From: Longirhabdus pacifica
GTDB taxonomy: Bacteria > Bacillota > Bacilli > Paenibacillales > DSM-105158
Assembly: GCF_004115085.1 (NCBI RefSeq)
Contig: NZ_QXJP01000006.1
Span: forward strand, 145,891-209,890
Direction of reading: 5' to 3'
Length of the DNA: 64,000 bases
How positions within the stretch are numbered: the stretch's first letter is position 1; each line of letters starts with the position of its first letter. Made by a program: the position numbers and the translations under genes. A model generated the notes under the pieces. It was not told where the DNA came from and made no database searches. It worked only from the letters and a program-made list of their open reading frames with translations. Below are positions 50,361-58,889 of the stretch, in pieces.

Positions 50361-50375
50361 TGATATGAGTTATCA
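50361..50375. promoter_or_regulatory. Fur/PerR-like palindrome between the regulator and trmL
   Basis: TGATATGAGTTATCA agrees with 12 of 15 positions of the 7-1-7 Fur box TGATAAT-N-ATTATCA, and the palindrome extends outward (AAAATGATA...TATCATTATTTT). It lies 37-51 bp upstream of the response regulator. AT-rich sequence makes chance matches possible. Confidence 0.35.
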
Positions 50376-50513
50376 TTATTTTAAAATGATGATCAGTAAA
50401 ACAGTAGACTGTAGTGCTTTATAAATGAGTTTAACGTTATTTCGTTAATACCATATTATTCTAAAGTAAAATTTATGTAAAAAAATATTGATGTTTAATT
50501 TGGAGTGATCAGC

Positions 50514-50978
50514 ATGGCATTACACATCGTATTAGTAGAGCCAGAGATCCCTGCTAACACAGGGAATATATCTAGAACTTGCGCTGCAACAGGAGCACAT
50601 TTACATCTCGTGAGACCACTTGGTTTTTCTACTGATGATAAAACACTTAAACGTGCTGGTTTAGATTACTGGCACGCTGTTCATGTGCATTATTATGACA
50701 GTTTTGAAGAATTACAAGAAAAATATGAAGGTCATCGTTTTTTCTATGCGACGACAAAAGCAAAGCATAGTTACGCTCAATTTGAATACAAAGATGGGGA
50801 CTTCTTTGTTTTCGGTAAGGAAACAAAAGGGCTTCCTGTTTCGCTTTTGGAGAAAAACAGGGAAACGTGCATCCGAATGCCGATGTCTAACGCTGTTAGA
50901 TCTTTAAACTTATCTAATTCAGCTGCGGTCATTTTGTATGAAGCATTAAGACAACTAGAATTTCCAGGTTTAGAGTAA
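50514..50978 (+). CDS. trmL: tRNA 2'-O-methyltransferase TrmL
   Basis: A 154-residue SPOUT-fold methyltransferase that modifies the wobble cytidine or uridine at position 34 of tRNA-Leu with SAM. Motifs: the conserved start IVLVEPEIPANTGNISRTCA, the SAM loop FGKETKGLP and the knot region MPMSNAVRSLNLSNSAAVILYE. I chose ATG 50514 after GGAGTGATC; an in-frame upstream start at 50505 overlaps that site. It is a short single gene, 64 bp before the MTA-phosphorylase-like gene, possibly in one transcript. Confidence 0.93.
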   Translation: MALHIVLVEPEIPANTGNISRTCAATGAHLHLVRPLGFSTDDKTLKRAGLDYWHAVHVHYYDSFEELQEKYEGHRFFYATTKAKHSYAQFEYKDGDFFVFGKETKGLPVSLLEKNRETCIRMPMSNAVRSLNLSNSAAVILYEALRQLEFPGLE

Positions 50979-51041
50979 ATTGCTTTTATGATGTTGTATA
51001 CAATTCGTTAAATATAAGATAAATGTGAAAGGAGTATAGTA

Positions 51042-51875
51042 ATGATACCAAAAGTAGATGTCGCTGTAATCGGAGGATCAAGCATGTTCTCCATTAATTT
51101 TCCAGAAGATTTAAACTTACCTTATGTCAATGTGATAGAGGAAACGATGGTATTTGAAACACCATTTGGTGAGAGTCCATCTATTAAATTATTTGAGGTA
51201 AAAGGGCTTCGTGTTTTGTTTTGCCGCATGCATGGATGGAGACCTAACGTAGTTACAAGAGGGGTTGCTTCACAACAACTTTTCTGGGTTTTCCAAGAGG
51301 CAGGTGTCAAAAAAATCTTCGCGGAAGGCGGAGTTGGCAGCATTAACCATTTATTGGAGTTAAAGGATTTTGTAATACCAAATGACTATATAGATAATTC
51401 AATGAGACAAGATGTAAATTTAGGGGGACCTTACCTTCTCATGATGCGGGAATCTATATGTCCTACACAAGCTGACTTACTCACTAATGCAGCGAAAGAA
51501 ACGGTAGCAGGAACAGAGAGAAATGTATTTAAGCGTGGTATTTATGTCAATACGGACGGTAGACATTTTGAAAGTCCTGCTGAAGTACAGATGTTTCGAA
51601 CATGGAATGCGGATATTGTAGGTCAGAGTATTTGCCCCGAAGTTTATTTGGCGAGAGAAATCGGAGCTTGTTATGCAGGGATCTATATGGTGGTTAATTA
51701 TGCAGAAGGAATTATAAAAGATTGGGATCACAAAGATTTAAGTGACATTTTTTATGAGGAGCCCAAAACAGTTGGGTCCATACTAATTAAAGCCTTGTTA
51801 AACCTTAACTTACAACAAGATGAGTGTAATTGCAAAAATTTGAGAAAGAATACCTTGCTCAAAGACGGAAAATAG
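51042..51875 (+). CDS. 5'-methylthioadenosine phosphorylase-family protein
   Basis: A 277-residue member of the MTAP/PNP family, which splits methylthioadenosine or a purine nucleoside with phosphate. Family positions: VAVIGGSSMF at the start (usually GIIGGSG), the CRMHGW phosphate/purine region (usually RHG), and the C-terminal half with NTDGRHFESPAEVQMFRTWNADIVGQSICPEVYLAREIGACYAG. The GGSG loop reads GGSSM and RHGxxH reads MHGWRPN, so phosphate binding may differ and the substrate is open. The tail is Cys/Lys/Asn-rich. ATG 51042 follows AAAGGAG. MTA salvage or, given mqnC, nucleoside cleavage in the futalosine route are possible roles. Confidence 0.8.
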   Translation: MIPKVDVAVIGGSSMFSINFPEDLNLPYVNVIEETMVFETPFGESPSIKLFEVKGLRVLFCRMHGWRPNVVTRGVASQQLFWVFQEAGVKKIFAEGGVGSINHLLELKDFVIPNDYIDNSMRQDVNLGGPYLLMMRESICPTQADLLTNAAKETVAGTERNVFKRGIYVNTDGRHFESPAEVQMFRTWNADIVGQSICPEVYLAREIGACYAGIYMVVNYAEGIIKDWDHKDLSDIFYEEPKTVGSILIKALLNLNLQQDECNCKNLRKNTLLKDGK

Positions 51876-52147
51876 ATTAGAATGGTAAATAGTATAATCA
51901 ATATTTGTCCCTTTGTGTCGAATAATTAAACATAGAGCAATTTAAGTGTTTAAATTGTTAAATTTAATTTAAGAAATGTAGAGATGGATATATGTAGTCA
52001 ATGCTTTATTTTAAATAGTTAATTCAAAACAATGAATTAGGTCTGGTTGAAAACCAATAGGATTAATGGAACATATAAATATACTCAAGTAAAATTCCTA
52101 TATGGTCAAACATAAAACATAACGAATGAATAAGAGGTGAACTTATC

Positions 52148-52393
52148 ATGAAACCAGTTGGTGTTGTGAGAAAGATGGATCAGTTAGGAAGAATAGTGCT
52201 TCCTAAATCCTTGAGAAAGAGATATGAGATGAATGAAGGGGAACCTGTAGAGATTCTTGTACAAGGGGATCATATTATTCTTGAAAAATACCGTCCAAAA
52301 TGCTCATTTTGCTCTTCTGTTGAGAATGTGATGGAATTTAATGAACGTTATATTTGCAAGTCTTGCATCGATGAAGTACAAAGCTTTGTATAA
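52148..52393 (+). CDS. AbrB/MazE-family DNA-binding protein with Cys4 zinc motif
   Basis: An 81-residue regulator. The N-terminal half is a swapped-hairpin AbrB domain (VRKMDQLGRIVLPKSLRKRY), which binds DNA as a dimer. The second half has CSFC (about 57-60) and CKSC (about 73-76), a likely zinc site. AbrB and SpoVT in B. subtilis use other C-terminal modules; this short zinc form is, to my memory, common in Paenibacillaceae. ATG 52148 follows AAGAGGTG. A clear terminator follows. The 272-bp gap before it is AT-rich with a weak hairpin CAATTTAA/TTAAATTG (51936-51955) that may end the preceding gene. Confidence 0.88.
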   Translation: MKPVGVVRKMDQLGRIVLPKSLRKRYEMNEGEPVEILVQGDHIILEKYRPKCSFCSSVENVMEFNERYICKSCIDEVQSFV

Positions 52394-52428
52394 GGCACGA
52401 TGTAAAATGTAAACATGATCAATATAGG

Positions 52429-52466
52429 AATTCCAGTTACAGTTTTCTGCAACTGGAATTTTTTGT
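52429..52466 (+). terminator. Terminator of the AbrB-like gene
   Basis: AATTCCAGTT (52429-52438) pairs perfectly with AACTGGAATT (52451-52460), followed by TTTT. Confidence 0.9.
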
Positions 52467-52508
52467 GTTTCTGGCTAGATCATGTTGAGAACAAGAATCA
52501 TATAATAT

Positions 52509-52545
52509 AAAAAAACCACGTTCTAACATTACTGTATAGAACGTG
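52509..52545 (-). terminator. Terminator of the 35-residue membrane protein gene
   Basis: CCACGTTCTA (52516-52525) pairs perfectly with TAGAACGTGG (52536-52545); on the minus strand seven T follow. Placed eight bases after the stop codon. Confidence 0.92.
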
Positions 52546-52552
52546 GAATATG

Positions 52553-52660
52553 TTATAGACCTTTCGTTTTATCATCATTGTATGCTGCGGTCATCATTGC
52601 TACAAAAAATAATGCACATACGGTCATGACGATCCAAAAAGGAAGGGAAGACCAAATCAT
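52553..52660 (-). CDS. Small single-pass membrane protein (35 residues)
   Basis: An open frame of 35 codons with a strong ribosome site (GAAGGAGG, 8 bp before ATG 52660) and its own perfect terminator. Residues 7-27 (PFWIVMTVCALFFVAMMTAA) are one hydrophobic helix, and the C-terminus YNDDKTKGL is charged. I do not recognise the family. Translation signals and terminator make it a real gene in my view. The 13-base sequence ATGTTATAGACCT occurs both at its start (52659-52671) and at its end (52550-52562). Confidence 0.75.
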   Translation of the reverse strand: MIWSSLPFWIVMTVCALFFVAMMTAAYNDDKTKGL

Positions 52661-52984
52661 GTTATAGACCTCCTTCTAAAGATACAATTAATTTTATTAT
52701 ACCTAACCTTGGAACAAAAGAAAACCTTTACAAATCAAACAAAGTGAACACTTTATGAAGCAGAATATTCCTCACATCATTTCCTCACAGTGGATCAGAA
52801 GCATTTGTACTATGAATCATTATCCCTTTTTTTCATTATCATTTCTTAAATGTAAATCAATCCGTGGCATATTATCATTATTTTTTAAAAATTCGTTACA
52901 TGTGTATTTACTTTATAATGTGATTAAAGTATAATCTCGTTATATCCTATAAAAATACTTGGTTTAATGTAAGAGGTGTTCAAC

Positions 52985-53758
52985 TTGGGAGTTGGAATTG
53001 CAGTTTTAGGCTTACTGGTCGGCTTTTTGGTGGGTATTACTGGTGTCGGTGGTGCTGCTTTATTAACTCCTGCACTTTTGATTATTGGGATAAGCCCAAC
53101 GATTGCAGTCGGTACGGATTTATTTTACAATGCAGTCACTAAATTTTTCGGAACAGTTCAACATTTAAGGCAGAAAACAATAGATTTCAAAATTGTTTTT
53201 TATTTAGCATTAGGCAGTATCCCAGGCGCAGTAAGTGCAGTGTTAGCGCTACAGTTATTTGACACATTTTTTGTTCATCAGGAACAAATTATTAGGCAAG
53301 CACTCGGCGTTATCTTAATCATCGTTGCAGCATCCACAATTATAAGATTATTTTATAGCAATAAAGAAAATAACAAGAATAGTAATGAACATATAAGCAA
53401 TGCTTATAACAAAAAAATATTCTCTATTATCACAGGATTTATTCTAGGAGCAGTTGTTGGTTTAACTTCTGTTGGTTCAGGATCTTTATTTGCTTTGCTT
53501 TTAATATATTTTTATCGAATGAGCGGCGTAAAAGTAGTGGGAACAGACATTGCACACGCTTTCTTGCTGGTTACTGTGGCCTCAGTGCTCCATGCTGGAT
53601 ATGGACATGTTGATTATCAATTAGCTGCAAATTTATTGATTGGGTCTATTCCAGGGGTACTACTAGGTAGCACGTTAGCAACGAAGGTACCTTCTAGACC
53701 ATTGAGAATTGTTGTCTCTATCTTTATTTTATTAAGTGGCATTAAATTAGTAACTTAA
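52985..53758 (+). CDS. TauE/SafE-family (TSUP) anion permease
   Basis: A 257-residue membrane protein with about eight hydrophobic helices in two related halves; each half opens with the family motif (GITGVGGAALLTPALLI near the start, GAVVGLTSVGSGSLFALLLI in the middle). Members export or import sulfite, sulfonates or other organic anions; the substrate here is not evident. The start is TTG 52985, six bases after AAGAGGTG; a GTG at 52976 overlaps that site. It stands alone. The stretch 52674-52984 upstream is AT-rich and shows no further signal. Confidence 0.85.
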   Translation: MGVGIAVLGLLVGFLVGITGVGGAALLTPALLIIGISPTIAVGTDLFYNAVTKFFGTVQHLRQKTIDFKIVFYLALGSIPGAVSAVLALQLFDTFFVHQEQIIRQALGVILIIVAASTIIRLFYSNKENNKNSNEHISNAYNKKIFSIITGFILGAVVGLTSVGSGSLFALLLIYFYRMSGVKVVGTDIAHAFLLVTVASVLHAGYGHVDYQLAANLLIGSIPGVLLGSTLATKVPSRPLRIVVSIFILLSGIKLVT

Positions 53759-53884
53759 CTTTTATATAGAAGATTTCGCCTAAGTAGCCGCCTCATATCA
53801 TGCATAAATGAATGGAAATGGGAGATGCTCATTACTGTAAATATTTCTCGATATGCCATATCACATGTATAGGGGGCTTGAGCA

Positions 53885-54022
53885 TTGGATAAACAACGTG
53901 TTAAAATGGAGCAACAAGCAGGAGAAAAAAACGTGAAGCAGGAAAGTCATCAAGAAGATGATGCACTAGAAGTGCTAACAAATGAAATTAATAAGCGAGA
54001 TAGCAATAGAAACGATTGTTAA
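53885..54022 (+). CDS. Possible 45-residue hydrophilic protein
   Basis: A TTG-started frame of 45 codons with AGGGGGC nine bases upstream and a terminator 67 bases after the stop. It is highly charged (Lys, Glu, Gln, Asp), without hydrophobic stretch, and has no family I recognise. Spore-formers have many such small hydrophilic proteins. The TTG start and lack of homology keep confidence low. Confidence 0.4.
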   Translation: MDKQRVKMEQQAGEKNVKQESHQEDDALEVLTNEINKRDSNRNDC

Positions 54023-54088
54023 AAAAAATTGTTTATAAAATGCAATGTAAGCTTATGCTTATATTGTTATTTCGTACAAGTATGTAGA

Positions 54089-54120
54089 GGAGCCGGTGTT
54101 TATAAACTGGCTCCTTTTAT
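54089..54120 (+). terminator. Terminator before prkA
   Basis: GGAGCCGGT / ACTGGCTCC (one wobble) with an 8-base loop, then TTTTAT. It would end a transcript from the small frame at 53885 or the permease. The remaining 190 bp up to prkA hold no clear promoter. Confidence 0.8.
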
Positions 54121-54313
54121 ATTTGAATTTTTATTTTCTTTTTCTTTTTGCAGGAAAATCAACTAGGGTAACCACATAAAGTTATACATAAACAAAATTA
54201 CTCGGAAACATCTAAACGTGCTTCGCATAATAATTATAATAAAATTTATTTAATAAATGTAAAAGAGCAGTGGACTTAAAAAAATACATTAGTAAAAATG
54301 AAAGGAGGCCATC

Positions 54314-56209
54314 ATGGATCTATTTCGAAAAATTTCTGACTACTATGATAAGAGCCAGAAACTGACTTGGGAGGGTACTTTTTCCGAGTATATCAATATA
54401 GTGAAGCACAATCCAAAAGTGGCCAAAACTGCGCATGCTCGCGTATATGACATGATTACCTCTTATGGGGTAGAGGAAGAAAACGGAGTAAAGCAATATA
54501 AATTTTTTGAAAATGAAATTTATGGATTGAACACTGCGATTGAACAATTATCAGAAGAATATTTTCACTCAGCGGCTCGCAGATTAGACGTTAGAAAAAG
54601 AATATTACTGCTTATGGGGCCTGTTAGTGGGGGTAAGTCAACGATTGTAACCATGTTGAAAAAAGGATTAGAGAAATATACAAAAACCGATGAGGGAGCA
54701 CTTTATGCGATTAAAGGCTGCCCAATGCATGAAGAACCCTTGCATCTGATCCCTGATGATATTAGACCAGAGGTAGAGAAGGAATTAGGAGTAAGAATTG
54801 AAGGTAGTCTTTGTCCTTCCTGTCAAATAAGACTTCGAGATGAATACGATGGCAAAATCGAAAATGTAGAAGTGGAGCGTATTTTCTTTTCAGAAGATCA
54901 GCGCGTAGGTATAGGAACATTCAGTCCATCTGATCCAAAATCACAAGATATATCTGAACTTACGGGAAGTATTGATTTCTCTACCATTACTGAATACGGA
55001 TCGGAGTCAGATCCGAGAGCCTACCGTTTTGACGGGGAATTAAATAAAGCGAATCGCGGAGTTATGGAATTTCAAGAAATGCTCAAATGTGATGAGAAGT
55101 TCCTATGGAATTTACTTTCATTAACGCAAGAAGGAAATTTTAAAGCAGGCCGATTTGCCTTGATTAGTGCCGATGAGTTAATCATCGCGCATACGAATGA
55201 GACAGAATATAAATCGTTTATTGCGAATAAGAAAAATGAAGCATTACAGTCTAGAATTATCGTCATGCAAATCCCTTACAACTTAAAAGTATCCCAAGAA
55301 GAAAAAATATATGAAAAATTGATTCGAGAAAGCGATATGGGACATATACACATTGCTCCGCATACGCTTCGCACTTCTGCGATGTTTTCTATTTTAACTC
55401 GACTGAAAGAAAGTAAAAAACAAGGGATGGACCCCATTAAAAAAATGAGAATGTACGATGGGGAAGCAGTGGAAGGGTTTAAAGAAGCAGACTTGAAAGA
55501 AATGCAAAATGAATTTGATCAAGAAGGTATGTCAGGTATCGATCCAAGGTATGTTGTTAACCGAATATCCAGCGCTTTAATTCGTCAGGATGTAGATCAC
55601 ATTAATGCATTAGATGTGTTAAGAGCGTTAAAAGATGGTCTAGATCAACATTCATCTATAACGAAAGAAGAGAAAGAACGATATTTAAACTTTATTTCAC
55701 TAGCTAGAAAAGAGTTCGATGAGTTAGCTAAAAAAGAAGTGCAAAAAGCATTTGTTTATTCTTTTGATGAGTCGGCTAAAACGTTATTTGAAAATTATTT
55801 AGATAATATAGAAGCTTATTGTAACTGGGATAAAATTAAAGATCCTGTAACAGGGGAAGAGTTAGATCCCGACGAACGTTTAATGCGTTCTATAGAAGAG
55901 CAAATCGGCATATCAGAAAATGCGAAAAAAGCATTCCGTGAAGAAATATTAATACGCATGACCACGTATTCTAGAAGGAACAAAGAATTTGACTACAGTT
56001 CACACGATAGATTGCGTGAAGCAATTGAAAAGAAATTGTTTGCTGATTTGAAAGACATCGTTAAGATTACTACAACTTCGAAAACGCCAAATGAGAAGCA
56101 ATTAAAGAAAATTAACGAAGTTATTCACCGTTTGGTAGAAGAGCACGGATATACCCCTTCTAGCGCGAATGAACTGCTACGTTATGTTGGAAGTTTGCTC
56201 AATCGTTAA
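54314..56209 (+). CDS. prkA: PrkA serine protein kinase / AAA+ protein
   Basis: A 631-residue sporulation-linked protein. The N-terminal AAA+ module has the P-loop GPVSGGKST (102-110) and a zinc-like pair of motifs (GCPMHEEP, CPSCQ); the C-terminal half is the PrkA kinase-like domain (about 400-630). In B. subtilis PrkA is made in the mother cell under sigma-E; whether it is a kinase or an ATP-dependent protease is debated. ATG 54314 follows AAAGGAGG. In many Bacillales prkA is followed by yhbH and often spoVR; here yhbH is missing and spoVR lies 4.2 kb away on the other strand. Confidence 0.95.
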   Translation: MDLFRKISDYYDKSQKLTWEGTFSEYINIVKHNPKVAKTAHARVYDMITSYGVEEENGVKQYKFFENEIYGLNTAIEQLSEEYFHSAARRLDVRKRILLLMGPVSGGKSTIVTMLKKGLEKYTKTDEGALYAIKGCPMHEEPLHLIPDDIRPEVEKELGVRIEGSLCPSCQIRLRDEYDGKIENVEVERIFFSEDQRVGIGTFSPSDPKSQDISELTGSIDFSTITEYGSESDPRAYRFDGELNKANRGVMEFQEMLKCDEKFLWNLLSLTQEGNFKAGRFALISADELIIAHTNETEYKSFIANKKNEALQSRIIVMQIPYNLKVSQEEKIYEKLIRESDMGHIHIAPHTLRTSAMFSILTRLKESKKQGMDPIKKMRMYDGEAVEGFKEADLKEMQNEFDQEGMSGIDPRYVVNRISSALIRQDVDHINALDVLRALKDGLDQHSSITKEEKERYLNFISLARKEFDELAKKEVQKAFVYSFDESAKTLFENYLDNIEAYCNWDKIKDPVTGEELDPDERLMRSIEEQIGISENAKKAFREEILIRMTTYSRRNKEFDYSSHDRLREAIEKKLFADLKDIVKITTTSKTPNEKQLKKINEVIHRLVEEHGYTPSSANELLRYVGSLLNR

Positions 56210-56444
56210 TTCGATACGAAAATGGAGTAGAGACGTATGGTGTTTACCATATCCTCTACTCTTTTTTTTGTGGATTGTTGACTGTTAAATGTAAGTTTTT
56301 ATTTTGCACTTTAGTTTAAATGTGGAATGGTGGAGGGTGTGTTAAAATAATGGAAGTATGTAAATAGATGAAATAAACTTGCTGCGACAAGGTGAATACA
56401 TGTTAAAAGTAACGTTCCATTTCAGAAGATCAAGAGGTGAAGTA

Positions 56445-56777
56445 ATGGATTTCAATACATATCAACGTCAAGCTGAAAGAACCATGAATTTAGGAGACGG
56501 GGACGAAAAGAAAAAGTATGCCAACTTTGCTATGGGGCTTAGTGGTGAAGCGGGGGAAGTTACCGATTATTTAAAAAAAGTGTGTTTTCACGATCATAAC
56601 TTAGATAAGGACAAGCTCAAAGATGAGCTAGGAGATGTGATGTGGTATGTGGCAGCTTTAGCAAGTGTGTCCAATATCCCGTTAGAAGAAATTGCACAAC
56701 GCAATATTGAAAAGTTACAACAGCGCTACCCAGAGGGCTTTTCCACTGAGATGAGTCGGAATAGAAAAGGGGAATGA
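56445..56777 (+). CDS. MazG-like nucleotide pyrophosphohydrolase
   Basis: A 110-residue all-helical NTP pyrophosphohydrolase. The metal-binding motif is split as usual: GEAGEVTDYLKK (EExxE-like) and DELGDVMWYVAALA (ELxD). It should hydrolyse (d)NTPs, perhaps modified ones, to monophosphates. I chose ATG 56445 after AGAGGTGA; the frame continues upstream to 56379 without support. It lies eight bases before the Nudix gene, so two house-cleaning hydrolases form one unit. Confidence 0.85.
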   Translation: MDFNTYQRQAERTMNLGDGDEKKKYANFAMGLSGEAGEVTDYLKKVCFHDHNLDKDKLKDELGDVMWYVAALASVSNIPLEEIAQRNIEKLQQRYPEGFSTEMSRNRKGE

Positions 56778-56784
56778 TATCATT

Positions 56785-57204
56785 GTGACAGAGGTTATAG
56801 GGAAGGCATTCGCTTATATCACACGGGAGAAAGATGGTGTAAAACAAGTGCTTGTATTTCACCATGTTATTCCTGAAGCGGGCTATCAGATTCCTAAAGG
56901 GACGATAGAAAAGGGTGAATCTCCTGAGAAAGCGGTGCTTAGGGAAGCGTTGGAAGAGACAGGTTTGACTAATCTAAAGCTAGAAAGATTTCTCGTAAAG
57001 GATACCTGGAGGGAGTCACAAAGCAAAGTCCACGAAAGGTTCTTTTACCATCTGTCTGTAGACATAGCAGAGGATGAATGGAGTATTATTCCTACTGGTA
57101 GTGAGCTAGAAGAACAGTTGTTATTTAAGTTTTTTTGGATCTCAAATAAAGAGGAGATAGCTTTAGCACCAGGACATGCAGATTATTTTCACCTAATTTT
57201 GTAA
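56785..57204 (+). CDS. Nudix hydrolase
   Basis: A 139-residue Nudix protein with a complete Nudix box: G-TIEKGESPEKAV-LREALEETGL (about residues 38-60) containing the REALEETG metal site. The substrate is an X-linked nucleoside diphosphate of unknown kind. The start is GTG 56785 with AGGGGAATGA upstream. It is paired with the MazG-like gene; both may clear damaged nucleotides, an inference from the pairing. Confidence 0.88.
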   Translation: MTEVIGKAFAYITREKDGVKQVLVFHHVIPEAGYQIPKGTIEKGESPEKAVLREALEETGLTNLKLERFLVKDTWRESQSKVHERFFYHLSVDIAEDEWSIIPTGSELEEQLLFKFFWISNKEEIALAPGHADYFHLIL

Positions 57205-57210
57205 GTTGTA

Positions 57211-57654
57211 TTAATTGGAAGCTAGTTCACAATACGTGAAGTTTTCTTTTGTGGTTAGAGATAATATACCGGTTCCGTTCATATTCATTATGTTTGCACT
57301 CATATGAGCTCCAACAATTTCCGATTCAAGTCCATAGATGTCCACGAATAATCTTTCGTCTTCATGAAAATGAGAACACGTTTCACTTAACGTGTAAGAT
57401 GTTTTAGTTAGTTCTTGACCTAAGTAGTCATGAAGACCAATATTTGCTCCAGAAGATTGTATGATTTCAAGTGTGAGAGGATAAACTTTTATTTTTTCTG
57501 TACTGGATAGTTCTTGTATAGCCCAGCCATAAGCGGAGATAAAAGATGCATGGTGCTTCTGTATACCAATAGATTGTTTATCTTCATCCATCGTCGCATT
57601 GGAACAACTAGAAAAAATCAAAAGTGATAGGATAAGCAGGAGTAATTTATACAT
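57211..57654 (-). CDS. Putative lipoprotein of unknown function
   Basis: A small exported protein (147 residues from ATG 57654) with a hydrophobic leader ending in IFSSC, an acceptable lipobox, and a mature part of about 130 residues with two further cysteines (ETCSHF, TYCELA). I recognise no family. GTG 57666, four codons upstream, would add two lysines to the signal but overlaps the ribosome site AGAGGTG. It converges with the Nudix gene at six bases distance and lies downstream of the VanY-like gene. Confidence 0.65.
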   Translation of the reverse strand: MYKLLLLILSLLIFSSCSNATMDEDKQSIGIQKHHASFISAYGWAIQELSSTEKIKVYPLTLEIIQSSGANIGLHDYLGQELTKTSYTLSETCSHFHEDERLFVDIYGLESEIVGAHMSANIMNMNGTGILSLTTKENFTYCELASN

Positions 57655-57777
57655 TATTTTTTTCACCTCTCTTGTCCTATCATTTTTTTAATCTCACTTT
57701 TTGGCATCACCTGTATCCATAAGTATAATACGAGGCTATGGCAGTCTAATGACGTGTAATGTATTTGCTTCTACATA

Positions 57778-58728
57778 CTACTTCTCGTCTTCACTGTCGT
57801 GTATTGTTGCATTCATTTCCTCAGCAAAATATTCTTCTAGTGTAACTTCGGATTCTTTTATACTTGTTGCGATATCTACTCCAACGTATCGAACATGCCA
57901 AGGTTCATACGCGTAACCCGTAACTTCTTCTTTTCCTTCTTCATAGCGAATTATAAAGCCATATTCAGCCGCGTTTTCAGCAAGCCATTGTCCTTCACTT
58001 GTATCTCCAAAATGTTCTTCTAGCGCATAATCTGCACTTGCAGATGAAATATCCATGGCAAGTCCAGTTTGGTGTTCACTTGTACCAGGGTACGCACTAA
58101 ACTGATTTGCATGTTCGGACCCGTATGTATTTACATTCCAAGTATAAATGGATTGTTGAGTGTTATAAGATCGATATCCGCTTATTGCTACCAATTCTAT
58201 TTCTTCTTCTTTTGCTGCGTTAAATAAAGCTTCTAGCGCTTGTGCAGCTTCTTCTCGCATCAGTTTTTTTTCTAATTGTTCTTCAAAAGAAAAGGGGACA
58301 TTCGGTTGTACTAGGTCGTCAGGAACATAGTCAGCTGGTAAACTGCGATTTTTATTCACTAACACCTCTGTGCTACTGTAATTTGCAACGACAGGGATAT
58401 CTTTTATTTCTTCTGTATCACTAGGTTGCTCTGTAGTATTTTGATCAACTTCCTCAAGCACGTTACTATCGTCTTCATTCGTCTGATCCTGATTATTTTC
58501 TGTTAGATTTGACGCATCTGCAGGATGTTCATTATCGCTATTTGTTATGTCCTGTTCTGTTACTGACTGGTTTTCTGTATCCTCTGATTGCCCTATGGTT
58601 GTATCTTTTTCGGATAGGTTGTTATCGTTGGTATTCGAAATGTCATCAGATGAACACCCCACAGTAAGGGTCATCCCTATTATAAGTATGATTGCTGATG
58701 TACGTATTGGTTTCCTAGGTTGTCTCAT
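57778..58728 (-). CDS. VanY-type D-alanyl-D-alanine carboxypeptidase lipoprotein
   Basis: A 316-residue lipoprotein (lipobox LTVGC, Cys at about 25). Residues about 30-120 are a flexible Asp/Glu/Asn/Thr-rich linker; the rest is an M15B peptidase domain. Zinc motifs are present: PGTSEHQTGLAMDI (His and Asp) and EPWHVRYVG (Glu and His). It should trim the terminal D-Ala of wall peptides at the outer membrane face. ATG 58728 has GGAGTG upstream. The two downstream and upstream neighbours on this strand are also lipoproteins. Confidence 0.9.
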   Translation of the reverse strand: MRQPRKPIRTSAIILIIGMTLTVGCSSDDISNTNDNNLSEKDTTIGQSEDTENQSVTEQDITNSDNEHPADASNLTENNQDQTNEDDSNVLEEVDQNTTEQPSDTEEIKDIPVVANYSSTEVLVNKNRSLPADYVPDDLVQPNVPFSFEEQLEKKLMREEAAQALEALFNAAKEEEIELVAISGYRSYNTQQSIYTWNVNTYGSEHANQFSAYPGTSEHQTGLAMDISSASADYALEEHFGDTSEGQWLAENAAEYGFIIRYEEGKEEVTGYAYEPWHVRYVGVDIATSIKESEVTLEEYFAEEMNATIHDSEDEK

Positions 58729-58811
58729 GTCGCATTCACTCCAATAATTGTAATAAAGCTATCATAGCACAAGCAATTTAAATAATACATCTTAGTGTAA
58801 AGGATAAGAAA

Positions 58812-58840
58812 ACCTGTTGATCTAATTTCTCAACAGGTTA
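58812..58840 (-). terminator. Terminator of the solute-binding protein gene
   Basis: AACCTGTTGA pairs perfectly with TCAACAGGTT; on the minus strand TTTTCTTAT follows. Confidence 0.75.
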
Positions 58841-58889
58841 ACATAGTTGATATCATGTATGTTGCGTTATAAAATATTTATTCTCTCTT

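Noticed and set aside
52550..52671. The 13-base repeats as an insertion target duplication
   Set aside because: The interval contains only a small gene with its own signals, no transposase or terminal inverted repeats; kept only as a note.
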